Shown here one piece after another: positions 7,245 to 16,005 of a stretch of 59,293 nucleotides of DNA; positions within the stretch are counted from its first letter, which is position 1; every line of letters starts with the position of its first letter. Source of the DNA: a virus; the IMG/VR virus record IMGVR_UViG_3300029286_000042, positions 1 through 59,293 of that record, one strand, 5' to 3'. Under the pieces are notes generated by a model that did not search any database, was not told the DNA's origin, and was given only the letters and a program-made list of their open reading frames with translations. The translations under genes were made by a program, and so were the position numbers.

Positions 7245-9017
7245 TCACGCTTCGTGGAACTCCACTCGGTAGTCGAGATTGAACTTCTTCGCCAACTCTT
7301 CCCACACTCTGTGCCAGTACGAACGATTCGCCTCTTGCATCCTCACGGCTCTCTGCTCACCAACAAAGGTCGGCACGTCAATCGCCTGCACCTTCTTTTC
7401 GGCAAGCGCGATCTCCTGCTCCAAGTCCTTGATCGAGCCCAGGTTTTGCGACCCCATGACGTAAGTGCGGTCCTTGCCGACGGCGCGGATCTCCTTCGTC
7501 CCGGCTTTGCGCGCCAGCTTTATGTCATCGATCGAGAACGACTGGCCGTACTTATCCCACTCAGCGTTGTATTGCCAGCCGGGATGGTTGTGCGTGAGCG
7601 TCGCACCTCTCAGCTTCGCCATATCAGCAGGCGGAATCGCGCACGAGTCACGCCCACCCTTGAGGTGCGTGAGGACCTTCCCGCGCTCGTCGACAACGAC
7701 AACGTGCTCGATAGGAGCCGTTCGGATCTCCCACTCGGCCGTGCCGAGCGCCCTTTCGTACGCACGCGCAGCCACCTCGCCGCCCTTCCCCCCACCGACG
7801 CCCAGCACCTCCGACACCGTCGACGCCCCCGGCGTAGGCTTCTCCCACGACCACTGGAGATCTTCCTTCGTCGGCGCCGGCTGGAGCTTGAGCCCACGAT
7901 CTTCGAGCTTCTTCCTCTCCGATTCCGGGATCATGCTCTGGAGGCGCGGCATGTCCTCTGGCACCAGGTAGATCGTACAGCGGCAGTGTGGGTGAGCGGG
8001 CGGCGCATCATCACCCGACGCGAACGGCTCCTTCAGCTCGACACCCTGCCCATCGAGGCCAATGCAGATGTCGCACGTCCGCTCGTCGTAGGCGATCATC
8101 CAGAACTTCTTAGTGCCGGTACGCGCGAAGATCCCTTCATCCTGAAGCTGGCGCCATCCCTCAAGCTCGCCCTGATTGGACGCCCGGATGAGTTCGGTAC
8201 GCGCGATCATCCGCGCCCGGTAGTTGATGAGCTTCTCGTTGTACCGAGCGATGCGCCGCTCCGCAATCTCCGCCGGCAGGTTCCCGTAGGCATTCTCCGC
8301 GAACCGCCGCAGAGCAATCGCCTGCCGCCCGGTGACGCCGATTGACCCCCGGATCAGCGCCGCGGTCTGGTCGACCGACAGCCCTTCCCTGTAGGCCGTC
8401 GACAGCATCTTGCGAAGGCCATCCCTCGTCTCGTCGGTGATCGCCGTGACGAGCTTCGCGCCGTACGTCTCAATGAAGTGCTGGGAGCGCGGGTTGGTGA
8501 CCTTGAAGCTCAAGGCCTCGCCACTCCACTCCTTGACCGCACCGTTGCCCGCCTTCCGAAACTGAGCAAGGCGCGACTCTTCGATGTCGTCGAGTAACGG
8601 CTTAGCGATACCGTGCTCCCACTCCACCTGATCCGCGATCAGGATCGGGGTGCCACTCTCGATCGCCGTCTTGATGTCCGAGTTCGAGAGGAGATCCTTC
8701 TGCCCGTTGAAGATCGAGGCGACCTTCGCCGTGAGCTTGTCCTCATCCGCCGCCGTCGGCCCGGCCTTGTGGACCTCGACGACCTGGCCATCTCGCCAGA
8801 AGAAGACCGCAGCGCCCTTCGGCGGGTTCTGCGGCTCCCCGAGCTTCTTGTAGGCTAGACCCCCACGAACGAGAACGTCTGGGCGCACGAGCAACGAGAT
8901 TGGGAGAGAGCGGCGAACCTCGGCCGAAGACCCTTCCGGGTGCAGGGCAAGGATTCTCTGCGAGTCCTTCGGCTGTCCGAAGCGGAAGTACAAGCCGTGC
9001 GTGTAGCCGAGGCCCAT
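7245..9017 (-). CDS. Head morphogenesis protein (Mu gpF/SPP1 gp7-like) with C-terminal JAB-like extension
   Basis: Predicted 590 residues. Minor head proteins of this family sit near the portal and help assemble or load the capsid. The MuF signature occurs in the middle: ARTELIRASNQGELEGW, then CDICIGLDGQ and PPAHPHCRCTIYL, a compact domain with paired CxxC/CRC residues. After about residue 400 comes an extra domain with THNHPG at 475-480 followed by SFSIDDIKLA, the HxHP...S..D order of JAB/JAMM metal hydrolases, although spacing is long. The C-terminus is a helical tail. It follows portal and a small protein in the usual head-gene order. Confidence 0.85.
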   Translation of the reverse strand: MGLGYTHGLYFRFGQPKDSQRILALHPEGSSAEVRRSLPISLLVRPDVLVRGGLAYKKLGEPQNPPKGAAVFFWRDGQVVEVHKAGPTAADEDKLTAKVASIFNGQKDLLSNSDIKTAIESGTPILIADQVEWEHGIAKPLLDDIEESRLAQFRKAGNGAVKEWSGEALSFKVTNPRSQHFIETYGAKLVTAITDETRDGLRKMLSTAYREGLSVDQTAALIRGSIGVTGRQAIALRRFAENAYGNLPAEIAERRIARYNEKLINYRARMIARTELIRASNQGELEGWRQLQDEGIFARTGTKKFWMIAYDERTCDICIGLDGQGVELKEPFASGDDAPPAHPHCRCTIYLVPEDMPRLQSMIPESERKKLEDRGLKLQPAPTKEDLQWSWEKPTPGASTVSEVLGVGGGKGGEVAARAYERALGTAEWEIRTAPIEHVVVVDERGKVLTHLKGGRDSCAIPPADMAKLRGATLTHNHPGWQYNAEWDKYGQSFSIDDIKLARKAGTKEIRAVGKDRTYVMGSQNLGSIKDLEQEIALAEKKVQAIDVPTFVGEQRAVRMQEANRSYWHRVWEELAKKFNLDYRVEFHEA

Positions 9018-9033
9018 CCCCCTCCCCTCCCCC

Positions 9034-9510
9034 CTACTTCGGCACGATGAGCCCCGACCTCACCCAGCCGAGCGCACGCATCTGCCCCTCATCCAGCGCC
9101 CGGAGATCCATCGTCGGCGGAACATGCCAGAGCGCCGGCGCCAGGATGCCGCGCGTCGCCCAGAACTGCTCCCAGGACGCACTGATCGCCTGCCAGAGTT
9201 CCGGCGTGATCTCCCCGGTGAACACGACGACGTCGGTTGGCTTGAGGTTCAGGATCTTCGCCCCGCTCAGCTTCTCGAAGCCCTGCGCCAGCAGCTCTTG
9301 GAGCTTCATCACCTGGAGCCGAGCACCCTCCACCGCCGCCTGAATCTTCTCCTGCGACAGCTTAGGACCCGTCGGACCCGTGCCCCCAGTCGGCCCCGTC
9401 GCCGCGACCGCAGGCCCCCTTGCCCCAGCCGGCGCCCCTACTCCCTTCCCAAGCACCTCTGGCGTCCGCGCTTGCCCGCCTTCGAGATCAGATCTCAACT
9501 CTTCCGCCAT
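9034..9510 (-). CDS. Hypothetical head-region protein with collagen-like stretch
   Basis: Predicted 158 residues. An N-terminal flexible part contains a GPTGGTGPTGP collagen-like run near residues 39-49. A helical segment follows (QEKIQAAVEGARLQVMKLQE), and then a compact C-terminal region. It overlaps the end of the portal gene by 23 bases, and its position between portal and MuF suggests a head-assembly or connector role. That is inference from synteny only. Confidence 0.6.
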   Translation of the reverse strand: MAEELRSDLEGGQARTPEVLGKGVGAPAGARGPAVAATGPTGGTGPTGPKLSQEKIQAAVEGARLQVMKLQELLAQGFEKLSGAKILNLKPTDVVVFTGEITPELWQAISASWEQFWATRGILAPALWHVPPTMDLRALDEGQMRALGWVRSGLIVPK

Positions 9511-10912
9511 CCGCCACCCCTCCCACCTCTCTGTACGGTAGACGATACTTCAGCGCCCGACCCGCGAGCGTCGCGCCTTCGACCCCTTCCTCCGCCGACC
9601 CCATCGCCGCCTCGGCCGCTTCCGCCTCAGTAATCCCCGGCAGCCCCACCTCCTGGAGTACGCGGTTGACGAGGTTGAGGTTCGGGAACAGATCAGCGCC
9701 AGCCTTCGCCAGAGAGTCGATCGCCGTCATGATCTCTTCAACCGACGGCACCTTCGGCAGACTCACCTCGAGCCTTGGGTAGCGGGTCAAGCCAGGGAAC
9801 GCCTGCGAGTTGAAGTCGATCGACTTCGTGACGAGGTGGCGGCTCAAGACGCCGGCCATCCCCACGAGGTAGCCCATCGCCGCCGTGCGCGCCGTCTCCT
9901 GCTTCGACTCGATGAGCGCGTAGCTCCCTGCCTGCTCGTGACCGACCAACAGGAAGTCAGTGAGCAGCGCGATCATCATGTGCGCCGTGTGACGGTTCAC
10001 AATCTCCGTCGTATTGAACTGCCGGGTGCCGCCCGTCGACAACAGCTTCAGCTCGTACGCTTCGGGGTGGATCGGATCGCGCGGCATGAGGATGCCTTCC
10101 TGCTCGTCACGGCGCACGTTCCGCACGATCTTGTCGCAGGCGTCCTTGATCGACGAGAGCGCAGGGTTGGTCAGGACCTCGATCGGGACGTACATCACCG
10201 GCAACCCCGCAAGGTCGCGCTCGACACCGACGCCCTCGATCTGCTCGACATTCTTCTTGAAGAAGTACGGTCGGTAGGCATTCAAGAGGATGCTGCGACC
10301 CTCCGGGTTGCCCTTCGCCTCCCTCGTGCGGAAGAGGAGCAGCTTTTCAATCGGCACGAAGACCTGCTGGAAGCTCGCGCTGTTCTGCCACAGCCCACGA
10401 ATCCCGCCGCCCTCGTCGAACTCCCACTTCGCCAAGGACGTCTGGCCGCGGATCGCGAGCTTGCGCGGTGCGATGAGCCCATCATCGTACTGGGAAGGGA
10501 TCTCGCCCTTCGGCCCCTCCCTCTTCTTCCAGACGTGCTCGAAGGCACTCCACCCGAAGACGAAGAACGTGCAACACTCCGTGACGAACGACGACCACGA
10601 GTGCGACATATCGTCCATCCAGCTCTGGACGAACTCGACAGCCAGGTTGTCGCTGTCGGACTCTCCGTCCGTCTCCACGTTCCAGACAGCCGTGCGCATG
10701 ATGAGTTCGAGAACGAGCAGCGAGGCGCCGATGATCGGATCGGTCTCCGCCATCTCGCGGAAGATCTTGCGGCCCTTGTCGCCCTGAAGCTCCTTGACGA
10801 AGCCCTCCGTGACCTGCCCGCCCCACCGAGAGAGGCCCGTCGTCCCCAACTCGCCGAACGAGACCCGGATCTGCTCTTCCGTAGTCAGCGTGGTGCGTTT
10901 GTCGTCAGCCAT
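9488..10912 (-). CDS. Portal protein (Mu gp29/DUF935-like)
   Basis: Predicted 474 residues. The portal forms the dodecameric ring at one capsid vertex through which DNA is packaged and ejected. The central segment GNPEGRSILLNAYRPYFFKK matches the DUF935 hallmark, and an acidic, alanine-rich tail follows as in many portals. The N-terminal LSRWGGQVTEGFVKEL and DPIIGASLLVLELIMRT stretches fit the stem and wing helices of the family. Gene order terminase-portal-MuF is as in Mu-type heads. The ATG has a GGAGGACG-like site and is 21 bases from the terminase stop. Confidence 0.88.
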   Translation of the reverse strand: MADDKRTTLTTEEQIRVSFGELGTTGLSRWGGQVTEGFVKELQGDKGRKIFREMAETDPIIGASLLVLELIMRTAVWNVETDGESDSDNLAVEFVQSWMDDMSHSWSSFVTECCTFFVFGWSAFEHVWKKREGPKGEIPSQYDDGLIAPRKLAIRGQTSLAKWEFDEGGGIRGLWQNSASFQQVFVPIEKLLLFRTREAKGNPEGRSILLNAYRPYFFKKNVEQIEGVGVERDLAGLPVMYVPIEVLTNPALSSIKDACDKIVRNVRRDEQEGILMPRDPIHPEAYELKLLSTGGTRQFNTTEIVNRHTAHMMIALLTDFLLVGHEQAGSYALIESKQETARTAAMGYLVGMAGVLSRHLVTKSIDFNSQAFPGLTRYPRLEVSLPKVPSVEEIMTAIDSLAKAGADLFPNLNLVNRVLQEVGLPGITEAEAAEAAMGSAEEGVEGATLAGRALKYRLPYREVGGVADGGRVEI

Positions 10913-10933
10913 CGTCCTCCCAGTCCCCGCCCG

Positions 10934-12595
10934 CTACGACCCCAGCTTCCACCTGCTCTGCTTTGTCATGCTAGTGATACTGACTCCATCCGTCAACCGG
11001 CCGCTGACCCGCAGCAGTTTCTGGCCCTCCATCGCATAGCACCCCGCATCCGCCCAGTGGCAGACGCCCTTGTTGTACCCGCCACGGACTCCGGTCTGTG
11101 TGCGGACCTCCACCCGCTCCGGCGCCAGGAGATGACTGATGGCCTCCTCCGGGAGGTCGATAGGAAGCCGCACCGCCGAGAGCCCTGCGAAGAACTCATC
11201 GAACTGCCAGGTCATGTTGACGCGCAGAATCCGCTCGTCGTGCGACAGCTCCCAGCGGTCGGGCTTGCCACCGCCCTCCCTCTCACACACCCAAGCGTCG
11301 ATGCCCAACCCATCCCGGAAGTGGTCACGGATCTCGCGCGCCTTGTGAAACTCGGGGTCGGCATCGATCACCGCACACTTGACGTTGAACATCCGAGCGA
11401 AGTAGTCGAGTTCGCTCCAGCTCCCAACCATCCCCACCCGCACCACGAGATCGCCGCGCTGAATCCAGTAGTGGAGAGTGCCGCCAACGTCGATACCCAT
11501 TGTCGTCGGCCCCGGATCTTCATTCGCCATCGCCGGGTTGCCCTTCATCCGGGCCTCGATCTGCTCCTTCGACCGCTTCATGCCGCCGGCAGAGTACGGA
11601 AGGCCGAGCGCCGTGTTGTAGAACAACTGGAGGAGCAGCGGATTGCCCTGAGCGAGCACCCACTCCCTGGCGAACATCTCCAGGTGACCGACAGGCGAGA
11701 GCATCGCCGGGAACTGATAGCCGCGCACCGGGTTCCCAACGTCCGTGTCGCGGTACCTCCCACTGAGCAGCGCCTCCTTCGCCAACGCCCTCCCACACGC
11801 AGCGCAACGAAACGCGGTGAGGTCCTCTGAGACGTTGACCAGCACCCCGCGTTCATCCGCCCACACGAAAGGCTGCTCCTCATTGCAGTGAGGACAGGAG
11901 AAGACCCAGACGCCCATGGACGAGTTCTCGTATTCCTTCCAGATCCCCTTGCCACGGACCGTTGGATGGCTCATGTCGACCTGCCATGGATTGACCTGCC
12001 CCGTGAGCCTCTTCCTCGCAAGCTCCGCGTTGTCCTGGTTCTGGCGGTCCAACTCATCACGGATCAGGAGCCGAGCCGACAACTCTTCGAGCTGCGCCTC
12101 TGAGTTCGAGCCGCGGAGGTAGATGCCACCCGTCCGCGCCTTCTTCAGACCGACGTTCGAGATGTCAGTGAACAGCGCCGCCAGGTACGGCGAGTGCTGA
12201 ATGACCTCGTCGATGCGCATGTGCGCGAAGTCGCCGAGCTGGCTCTGGACCGGCAGCGTGTAGAGCGCGTTGCTCCTGAGCTTGTCGACGAAGAACAGCA
12301 AGAGGCTGATCGCGTACTCGGTGAGCCCGACCTGCGTAGGCTTCACCACCACCTGCCGTAATGCGCGGTGATAGACGAGCGCCTCCATCACGTCGTCGAA
12401 CAGCGGTTCGAGGAACGGGTAATGGCGTCCAGGCGCAAAGATCGTGTATGGAACCCACTCGCCCCTGTCGTTCTTGATGTACCGATACTCCATCGACCAC
12501 GCGAGTAGGTCGACGTCACCCACCGGCCACGACAGGGAGTGCGCTTGCGAGTCGTCTACGGTAGGCTGCGATGAAGGCGCGCCGCGTTTCAGCAT
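10934..12595 (-). CDS. terL: Terminase large subunit (GpA type)
   Basis: Predicted 553 residues. This is the packaging motor ATPase and nuclease. An atypical Walker A KPTQVGLTE lies at residues 85-93, in the GpA style, and the Walker B region LLIRDELDR is near 176-184. Two CxxC pairs (CPHCNEEQ and CAACGRA) form the zinc ribbon seen in GpA proteins. The C-terminal half holds the RNase H-like nuclease, beginning at TMGIDVGGT, with later VIDADP and CHWADA. The ATG at 12595 has an AGGAG site five bases upstream, so it is preferred even though it overlaps terS by 80 bases; a GTG at 12523 is the alternative. Confidence 0.92.
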   Translation of the reverse strand: MLKRGAPSSQPTVDDSQAHSLSWPVGDVDLLAWSMEYRYIKNDRGEWVPYTIFAPGRHYPFLEPLFDDVMEALVYHRALRQVVVKPTQVGLTEYAISLLLFFVDKLRSNALYTLPVQSQLGDFAHMRIDEVIQHSPYLAALFTDISNVGLKKARTGGIYLRGSNSEAQLEELSARLLIRDELDRQNQDNAELARKRLTGQVNPWQVDMSHPTVRGKGIWKEYENSSMGVWVFSCPHCNEEQPFVWADERGVLVNVSEDLTAFRCAACGRALAKEALLSGRYRDTDVGNPVRGYQFPAMLSPVGHLEMFAREWVLAQGNPLLLQLFYNTALGLPYSAGGMKRSKEQIEARMKGNPAMANEDPGPTTMGIDVGGTLHYWIQRGDLVVRVGMVGSWSELDYFARMFNVKCAVIDADPEFHKAREIRDHFRDGLGIDAWVCEREGGGKPDRWELSHDERILRVNMTWQFDEFFAGLSAVRLPIDLPEEAISHLLAPERVEVRTQTGVRGGYNKGVCHWADAGCYAMEGQKLLRVSGRLTDGVSITSMTKQSRWKLGS

Positions 12596-13178
12596 CCATC
12601 TCCTGAAGGACTTCTGCTACGTCCACGATTGCCTGCGTCTGATGAATCTCCGCACCAATGATCTGCGTCGGCTTCCCGAGTTCGAGCCGCTCCTCATCCC
12701 ACGTCCGGAAGATCAGCCCCATGACCTTGTCAACCTCTCCCAGGTTGATCGGCTCACCCTTCCCCGCAAGCTCCTTCTCCTGCCGCTCTTGGAGTTGCTT
12801 GAGACGTTCGATGCCGAGCCCTTCGAGCGCCCGGATCACCTTCAGCCGCTCGGCCCGCGATCTGACTAGGCTGCGAAGCTCCTCCACCTCCGAGACGACC
12901 TCGGCCTGGACCTCCGCCCCCGCCACCTCGACGACACCGCCCGGCCTCCTCACGGCATCGCCGACCGCCGCAGAATTGCCAGCGAGCTTCTGTTTCAGTG
13001 CTGCCCAGTTATGCCACCCGCAGTGGTACGGGCAGTCGTAGTCACCGCCCCAGATGGTGACAGTCTTGTGGCTCGGCATCCCTCTCTGCTTCCCCACCGC
13101 TCGGAATGATCCAAGCCTGAGCCAGAGATGGAAGGCGCGTTGATGATCCTTCGCCGTGAACGACTTCCCGGCTGCCAC
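12516..13178 (-). CDS. Putative terminase small subunit
   Basis: Predicted 220 residues immediately upstream of terL. The N-terminus looks like a helix-turn-helix DNA-recognition region (KDHQRAFHLWLRLGSFRAVG), and a CPYHCGWHNW segment near residue 50 resembles the 'gCPYHGWE.W' motif found after the HTH in some phage small terminases. A long helical middle rich in glutamate and arginine would form the oligomer core. Location and architecture support a role in recognising packaging sites; sequence similarity to a named family is only moderate. Confidence 0.7.
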   Translation of the reverse strand: MAAGKSFTAKDHQRAFHLWLRLGSFRAVGKQRGMPSHKTVTIWGGDYDCPYHCGWHNWAALKQKLAGNSAAVGDAVRRPGGVVEVAGAEVQAEVVSEVEELRSLVRSRAERLKVIRALEGLGIERLKQLQERQEKELAGKGEPINLGEVDKVMGLIFRTWDEERLELGKPTQIIGAEIHQTQAIVDVAEVLQEMDAETRRAFIAAYRRRLASALPVVAGG

Positions 13179-13412
13179 CTATCCGCCCCCCGCGCCACTC
13201 CCTGGTGTCACCACTGCCACCACCTCTGCCCGCGACCAGCGATCCGGTCGGCAGTCTACACGAAACCGGGGTGTTACGTCACCCCCATCCTCAACTCGCC
13301 GGAGCCGGTGGTAGGCGGTGGTGCCGCGGTGTAGCACACCACAGCCATCAGAAGCCCCGCCAAGCCCCTCTGTCGCGCCGGCCCCTCAACCCAACCACCC
13401 ACCGAACAAAGA
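13179..13412 (-). other. Intergenic region upstream of packaging genes
   Basis: A 234-bp stretch without a convincing gene. It contains a short dyad (GGTGT-AGC-ACACC, near 13329-13341) and a weak promoter-like pair described separately. This is the largest gap next to the terminase genes, so it is a reasonable place for the packaging (cos or pac) site or for a late promoter; neither is demonstrated by sequence alone. Confidence 0.5.
13253..13281 (-). promoter_or_regulatory. Weak candidate promoter for packaging and head genes
   Basis: On the minus strand TGACGT is followed after 17 bases by TAGACT. The -10-like hexamer is preceded by CGTG, as in the repeated promoters at 40-47 kb. The leader to the terS start would be about 70 bases. 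The -35 match is poor, so this is tentative. Confidence 0.3.
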
Positions 13413-13643
13413 TCAGAGGAGAGAACCAGGCAATGCGCCGCCGTCAGGGGTGAATGCTGGAGTCTTCCCACGACACGAGACGTGACGCTTCTCGATCTCC
13501 TTGGACCAGGTGACGAAGACGGGGATCGGCATGCCGGTTGGCGGGATGGCGACGACCTCATCCTTCCCGCACACCACACAGAAGAAGCGGTAGCCGCCAG
13601 CCACGTTCGAGACATAGATCGTCTCATCACCCTTCCGTGGCAC
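13413..13643 (-). CDS. Small zinc-ribbon-like protein
   Basis: Predicted 76 residues. A CVVCGK motif near residue 22 and a lone cysteine near 57 (HVSCRGK) could bind one metal. The sequence starts PRKGDETIYVSN. It overlaps the end of the coiled-coil gene upstream by 17 bases. Function unknown. Confidence 0.55.
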   Translation of the reverse strand: MPRKGDETIYVSNVAGGYRFFCVVCGKDEVVAIPPTGMPIPVFVTWSKEIEKRHVSCRGKTPAFTPDGGALPGSLL

Positions 13644-14058
13644 TTCGCACCTCGTCCTTCGGTAGAAGCGACTCGACCTGCAAGACCGCGGTGATTACGA
13701 AGTTCCCCGACGCCGCACCCGCCACCGCCTCCCGCGCGACGATGCACAGATTCTCGGCCCTCACATGAAGCAACGAGAGGGCCTCTCTGAGCCGCGCGTT
13801 CTCCTCGCGGAGGGAGGCGCATTCCTTGTCCAGCCGATCCCGCTCGAAGCCAAGGCAACAGATGTGGTCAACGATGTGCGTTTCTCTCTTTCCGACCCAT
13901 CCCGCGACGGTGTCCATGCCCCGGTCGTGCCAGTCAGCTTTGGCGCGCATGGCGGCGAGTTCGGCGCGGGCTGGCCCGATGACTTCGTGTTGTAGCTGCG
14001 ATTCCTTGCCACGATCATGGTCAAGATGCTGAATGGCCTTCTCAATCGCTCCGCTCAT
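13627..14058 (-). CDS. Hypothetical coiled-coil protein
   Basis: Predicted 143 residues. A leucine/glutamate heptad-like region runs from about 72 to 97 (RDRLDKECASLREENARLRE), typical of a short parallel coiled coil. A VDHICCLGFE segment precedes it. The start lies in an ATGA overlap with the upstream zinc-finger gene. No family recognised. Confidence 0.55.
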   Translation of the reverse strand: MSGAIEKAIQHLDHDRGKESQLQHEVIGPARAELAAMRAKADWHDRGMDTVAGWVGKRETHIVDHICCLGFERDRLDKECASLREENARLREALSLLHVRAENLCIVAREAVAGAASGNFVITAVLQVESLLPKDEVRSATEG

Positions 14059-14369
14059 TCGAGATCCCCTCCCTGGGCCGCAATCTCATCCTCAACCACT
14101 ACCCGAGCGCACGGAGGGCAGAGACTCCCAGCCGAAGCCCCCGGCACGAACACGTTTCGGCACCTCGCGCACTGGCGCACCTCAGCATTCGCCGCATCCT
14201 CCACGAGGCCAAGCACCCCACGCTGGCGCCGGATGATGTGGTCGTACTTCCCTTCCTTGATCCCCTTCGCCACACACTCCAGGCACAGACCACCCGCCGT
14301 CGTCGCCCCCGGCTTCTTGCACCTCGTACACTTCTTGTCTAGGTCGATGTTGATTGTGAACTCGGCCAC
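14055..14369 (-). CDS. Two-zinc-ribbon protein
   Basis: Predicted 104 residues from a GTG with GGGGGAG eight bases upstream. Two cysteine sets are visible: CTRCKK with CLEC, and CARC with CPPC, each spaced as a small treble-clef or ribbon. A basic helix (GKYDHIIRRQRGV) joins them. Such double ribbons often bind nucleic acid or proteins. The start lies inside the upstream gene, a 31-base overlap. Confidence 0.6.
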   Translation of the reverse strand: MAEFTINIDLDKKCTRCKKPGATTAGGLCLECVAKGIKEGKYDHIIRRQRGVLGLVEDAANAEVRQCARCRNVFVPGASAGSLCPPCARVVVEDEIAAQGGDLE

Positions 14370-14551
14370 GGCCACTCCCCCTCGCCGCCACTCGCAGCAC
14401 TCCCACAGTTGAACCCCATGATGAAGAGGCGCTCCGCCCACGTCATCCACGGCATCGGATACCGCCACCCCGGGGAAGCATCACCCCGCATCCCGGCTTC
14501 GTAGCCACGCTCCCATGGAGTCCGTCCATCTTCACTCAGCCGCAACGGCAC
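14339..14551 (-). CDS. Small protein with ribosome-modulation-like motif
   Basis: Predicted 70 residues. The N-terminal TPWERGYEAGMRGD recalls the 'GY.AG..G' motif of ribosome modulation factor-like phage proteins, followed by a tryptophan-rich segment. It overlaps neighbours on both sides. The resemblance is short and functional transfer is not safe. Confidence 0.5.
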   Translation of the reverse strand: MPLRLSEDGRTPWERGYEAGMRGDASPGWRYPMPWMTWAERLFIMGFNCGSAASGGEGEWPWPSSQSTST

Positions 14552-14927
14552 CCGGCACCCCCTTCACCCCGACGTAGATCGAAGGCGGCTCGGGGATCGG
14601 CGGTGTCGGAGCGATCGCCCGCCAGAGGTGAAGACAGTGCGGGTGGTTGTTCACGTACTCCGATGCCCTAGGATGGAGCTGCATCACGACTTCCTCATCC
14701 TCCCAGAAGAGTGCTTTGACGAAGCACATCTCCTCCCACGTCGGAGTACGGAACGCAGAGACGCTGACATGCTCCCATCCACCCGACGCCCCCGAGCTGA
14801 GGATCGTGAGCGTGACACCCTTCACCCGGTAGCGGAACGCACCCCACAGCGCCCCAGCCGGCGAATTGCCAAAGAACGGAAGCGCCACGCGCGCCCGCTC
14901 AAGAACGCCGCCCGCCTCAAGCCTCAA
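14532..14927 (-). CDS. Conserved phage protein (DUF7694-like)
   Basis: Predicted 131 residues from a TTG that overlaps the upstream stop (TTGA) behind a GAAGGG site. The segment WEHVSVSAFRTPTWEEMCFV, followed by FWEDEEVVMQLHP and YVNNHPHCLHLWR, matches a common phage family that keeps WeHVSVS, PTWeEM, E.v.Q.HP and LHLWRP. Those proteins are of unknown function and commonly lie among accessory genes. The N-terminal 40 residues are less conserved. Confidence 0.7.
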   Translation of the reverse strand: MRLEAGGVLERARVALPFFGNSPAGALWGAFRYRVKGVTLTILSSGASGGWEHVSVSAFRTPTWEEMCFVKALFWEDEEVVMQLHPRASEYVNNHPHCLHLWRAIAPTPPIPEPPSIYVGVKGVPGAVAAE

Positions 14928-15661
14928 CCCTTCCCCCTCTCATCGACTCCCGCCATCCACCCCTGCATGTAGTCGGCAACCGATCGCGCTTCACCCGTGT
15001 GATACTGGAAGAGATAGGGCGGCATGATGCCGCGCTTCGCATCATCCCGGCCCCTCTCCCACGCCGAACGCCTGGCGCTGGTCACCCTCTGGAGCAGTGC
15101 CTCATCAGCCAACACCTTACACGGAAGGCCCCCGGCAAAGATCGACGCGGTGCCCTCAATCGTCACCGTCCCCGGCAGGCGCCGGCAGTCGAATGGGATG
15201 CGAAACAGCGCCGCGACGAAGAACCGGAGGCGGTCCCATCTTCGCCACGCGATGTTGAGGAATGCGGACTGCCGCCATACCGCCGACCCCTGTTCGACGA
15301 CGACCCGCCGGCCCTCAACCTTTGACCGGAGGGAGCGTGCAAGGTGAATAACCGCCCGTGTCAGCACGTCGTCGCTAGGCTCGCCATTCGGCGAGAACTC
15401 CTCGTGGAACCCGACGCTGCGCAGCGTGATCTTGATCTCTCGCGAATCGAGCGAGCCGAGCACCTTCAGGCCAAGATCGCACGTCACCCAAGCCACGTCG
15501 TCCCGCTTCAAGATACTGACATGGCCCTTGACGTCGCGCGGTACGACGAAGACATCAGAGAAGCCGCACGAGAATAGATTCCAGACATCCGCAGGCCACC
15601 GCACCGTCAGCGAAGTCAACTCGACGCGCTGTGGCCGATCGAACCGGCGCCCCTCCTTCAT
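14924..15661 (-). CDS. Hypothetical protein with RMF-like tail
   Basis: Predicted 245 residues. The C-terminal part (SAWERGRDDAKRG, then ADYMQGWMAGVDE) resembles the repeated 'G...A..G' motif of ribosome-modulation-like proteins and echoes the 70-residue protein at 14.4 kb. The N-terminal two thirds are unknown. The start lies in an ATGA overlap with a membrane protein gene. Confidence 0.5.
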   Translation of the reverse strand: MKEGRRFDRPQRVELTSLTVRWPADVWNLFSCGFSDVFVVPRDVKGHVSILKRDDVAWVTCDLGLKVLGSLDSREIKITLRSVGFHEEFSPNGEPSDDVLTRAVIHLARSLRSKVEGRRVVVEQGSAVWRQSAFLNIAWRRWDRLRFFVAALFRIPFDCRRLPGTVTIEGTASIFAGGLPCKVLADEALLQRVTSARRSAWERGRDDAKRGIMPPYLFQYHTGEARSVADYMQGWMAGVDERGKG

Positions 15662-15990
15662 CTCACACAGCCTCCGCTCTCCTCCTCGTCAGGAACCCGG
15701 CGATGAGGGCGCCTTGCGAGTGCGAGCGCGGCGTCGACCTCCCGTTCGAGCATCCCGCCGAACCGCCCAATCGCGCAGGCCAACGCCACCCCAACGACTA
15801 CAGAGACTGCCAACGGCAACAGGACGAACGCCGCGACGTGGTAGAGCATTCGCCCGCCATCCGACTCCGGCTCGCCAAGCACCCCAAGCTGCACCTCGAT
15901 CCGTGTGATGATCGTGACGAGCATCCAGGTCCCGAACCACACCGCCGAGAACGCCAACCACTGCCCCGCACTGACTCCGCTCAGCTCCAT
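15658..15990 (-). CDS. Small membrane protein
   Basis: Predicted 110 residues with two hydrophobic spans at about 10-30 and 47-73, then an acidic-basic cytoplasmic tail rich in arginine. A run of seven G bases precedes the start and contains the ribosome binding site. No family recognised. Confidence 0.6.
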   Translation of the reverse strand: MELSGVSAGQWLAFSAVWFGTWMLVTIITRIEVQLGVLGEPESDGGRMLYHVAAFVLLPLAVSVVVGVALACAIGRFGGMLEREVDAALALARRPHRRVPDEEESGGCVR

Positions 15991-16005
15991 GCTCCCCCCC
16001 TCTTC

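Noticed and set aside
9836-11830. A 664-codon open frame on the plus strand
   Set aside because: It lies antisense to portal and terminase genes with clear motifs. Such long antisense frames are expected in high-GC DNA because the coding strand avoids stop complements. Its composition (arginine and proline-rich) is not protein-like.
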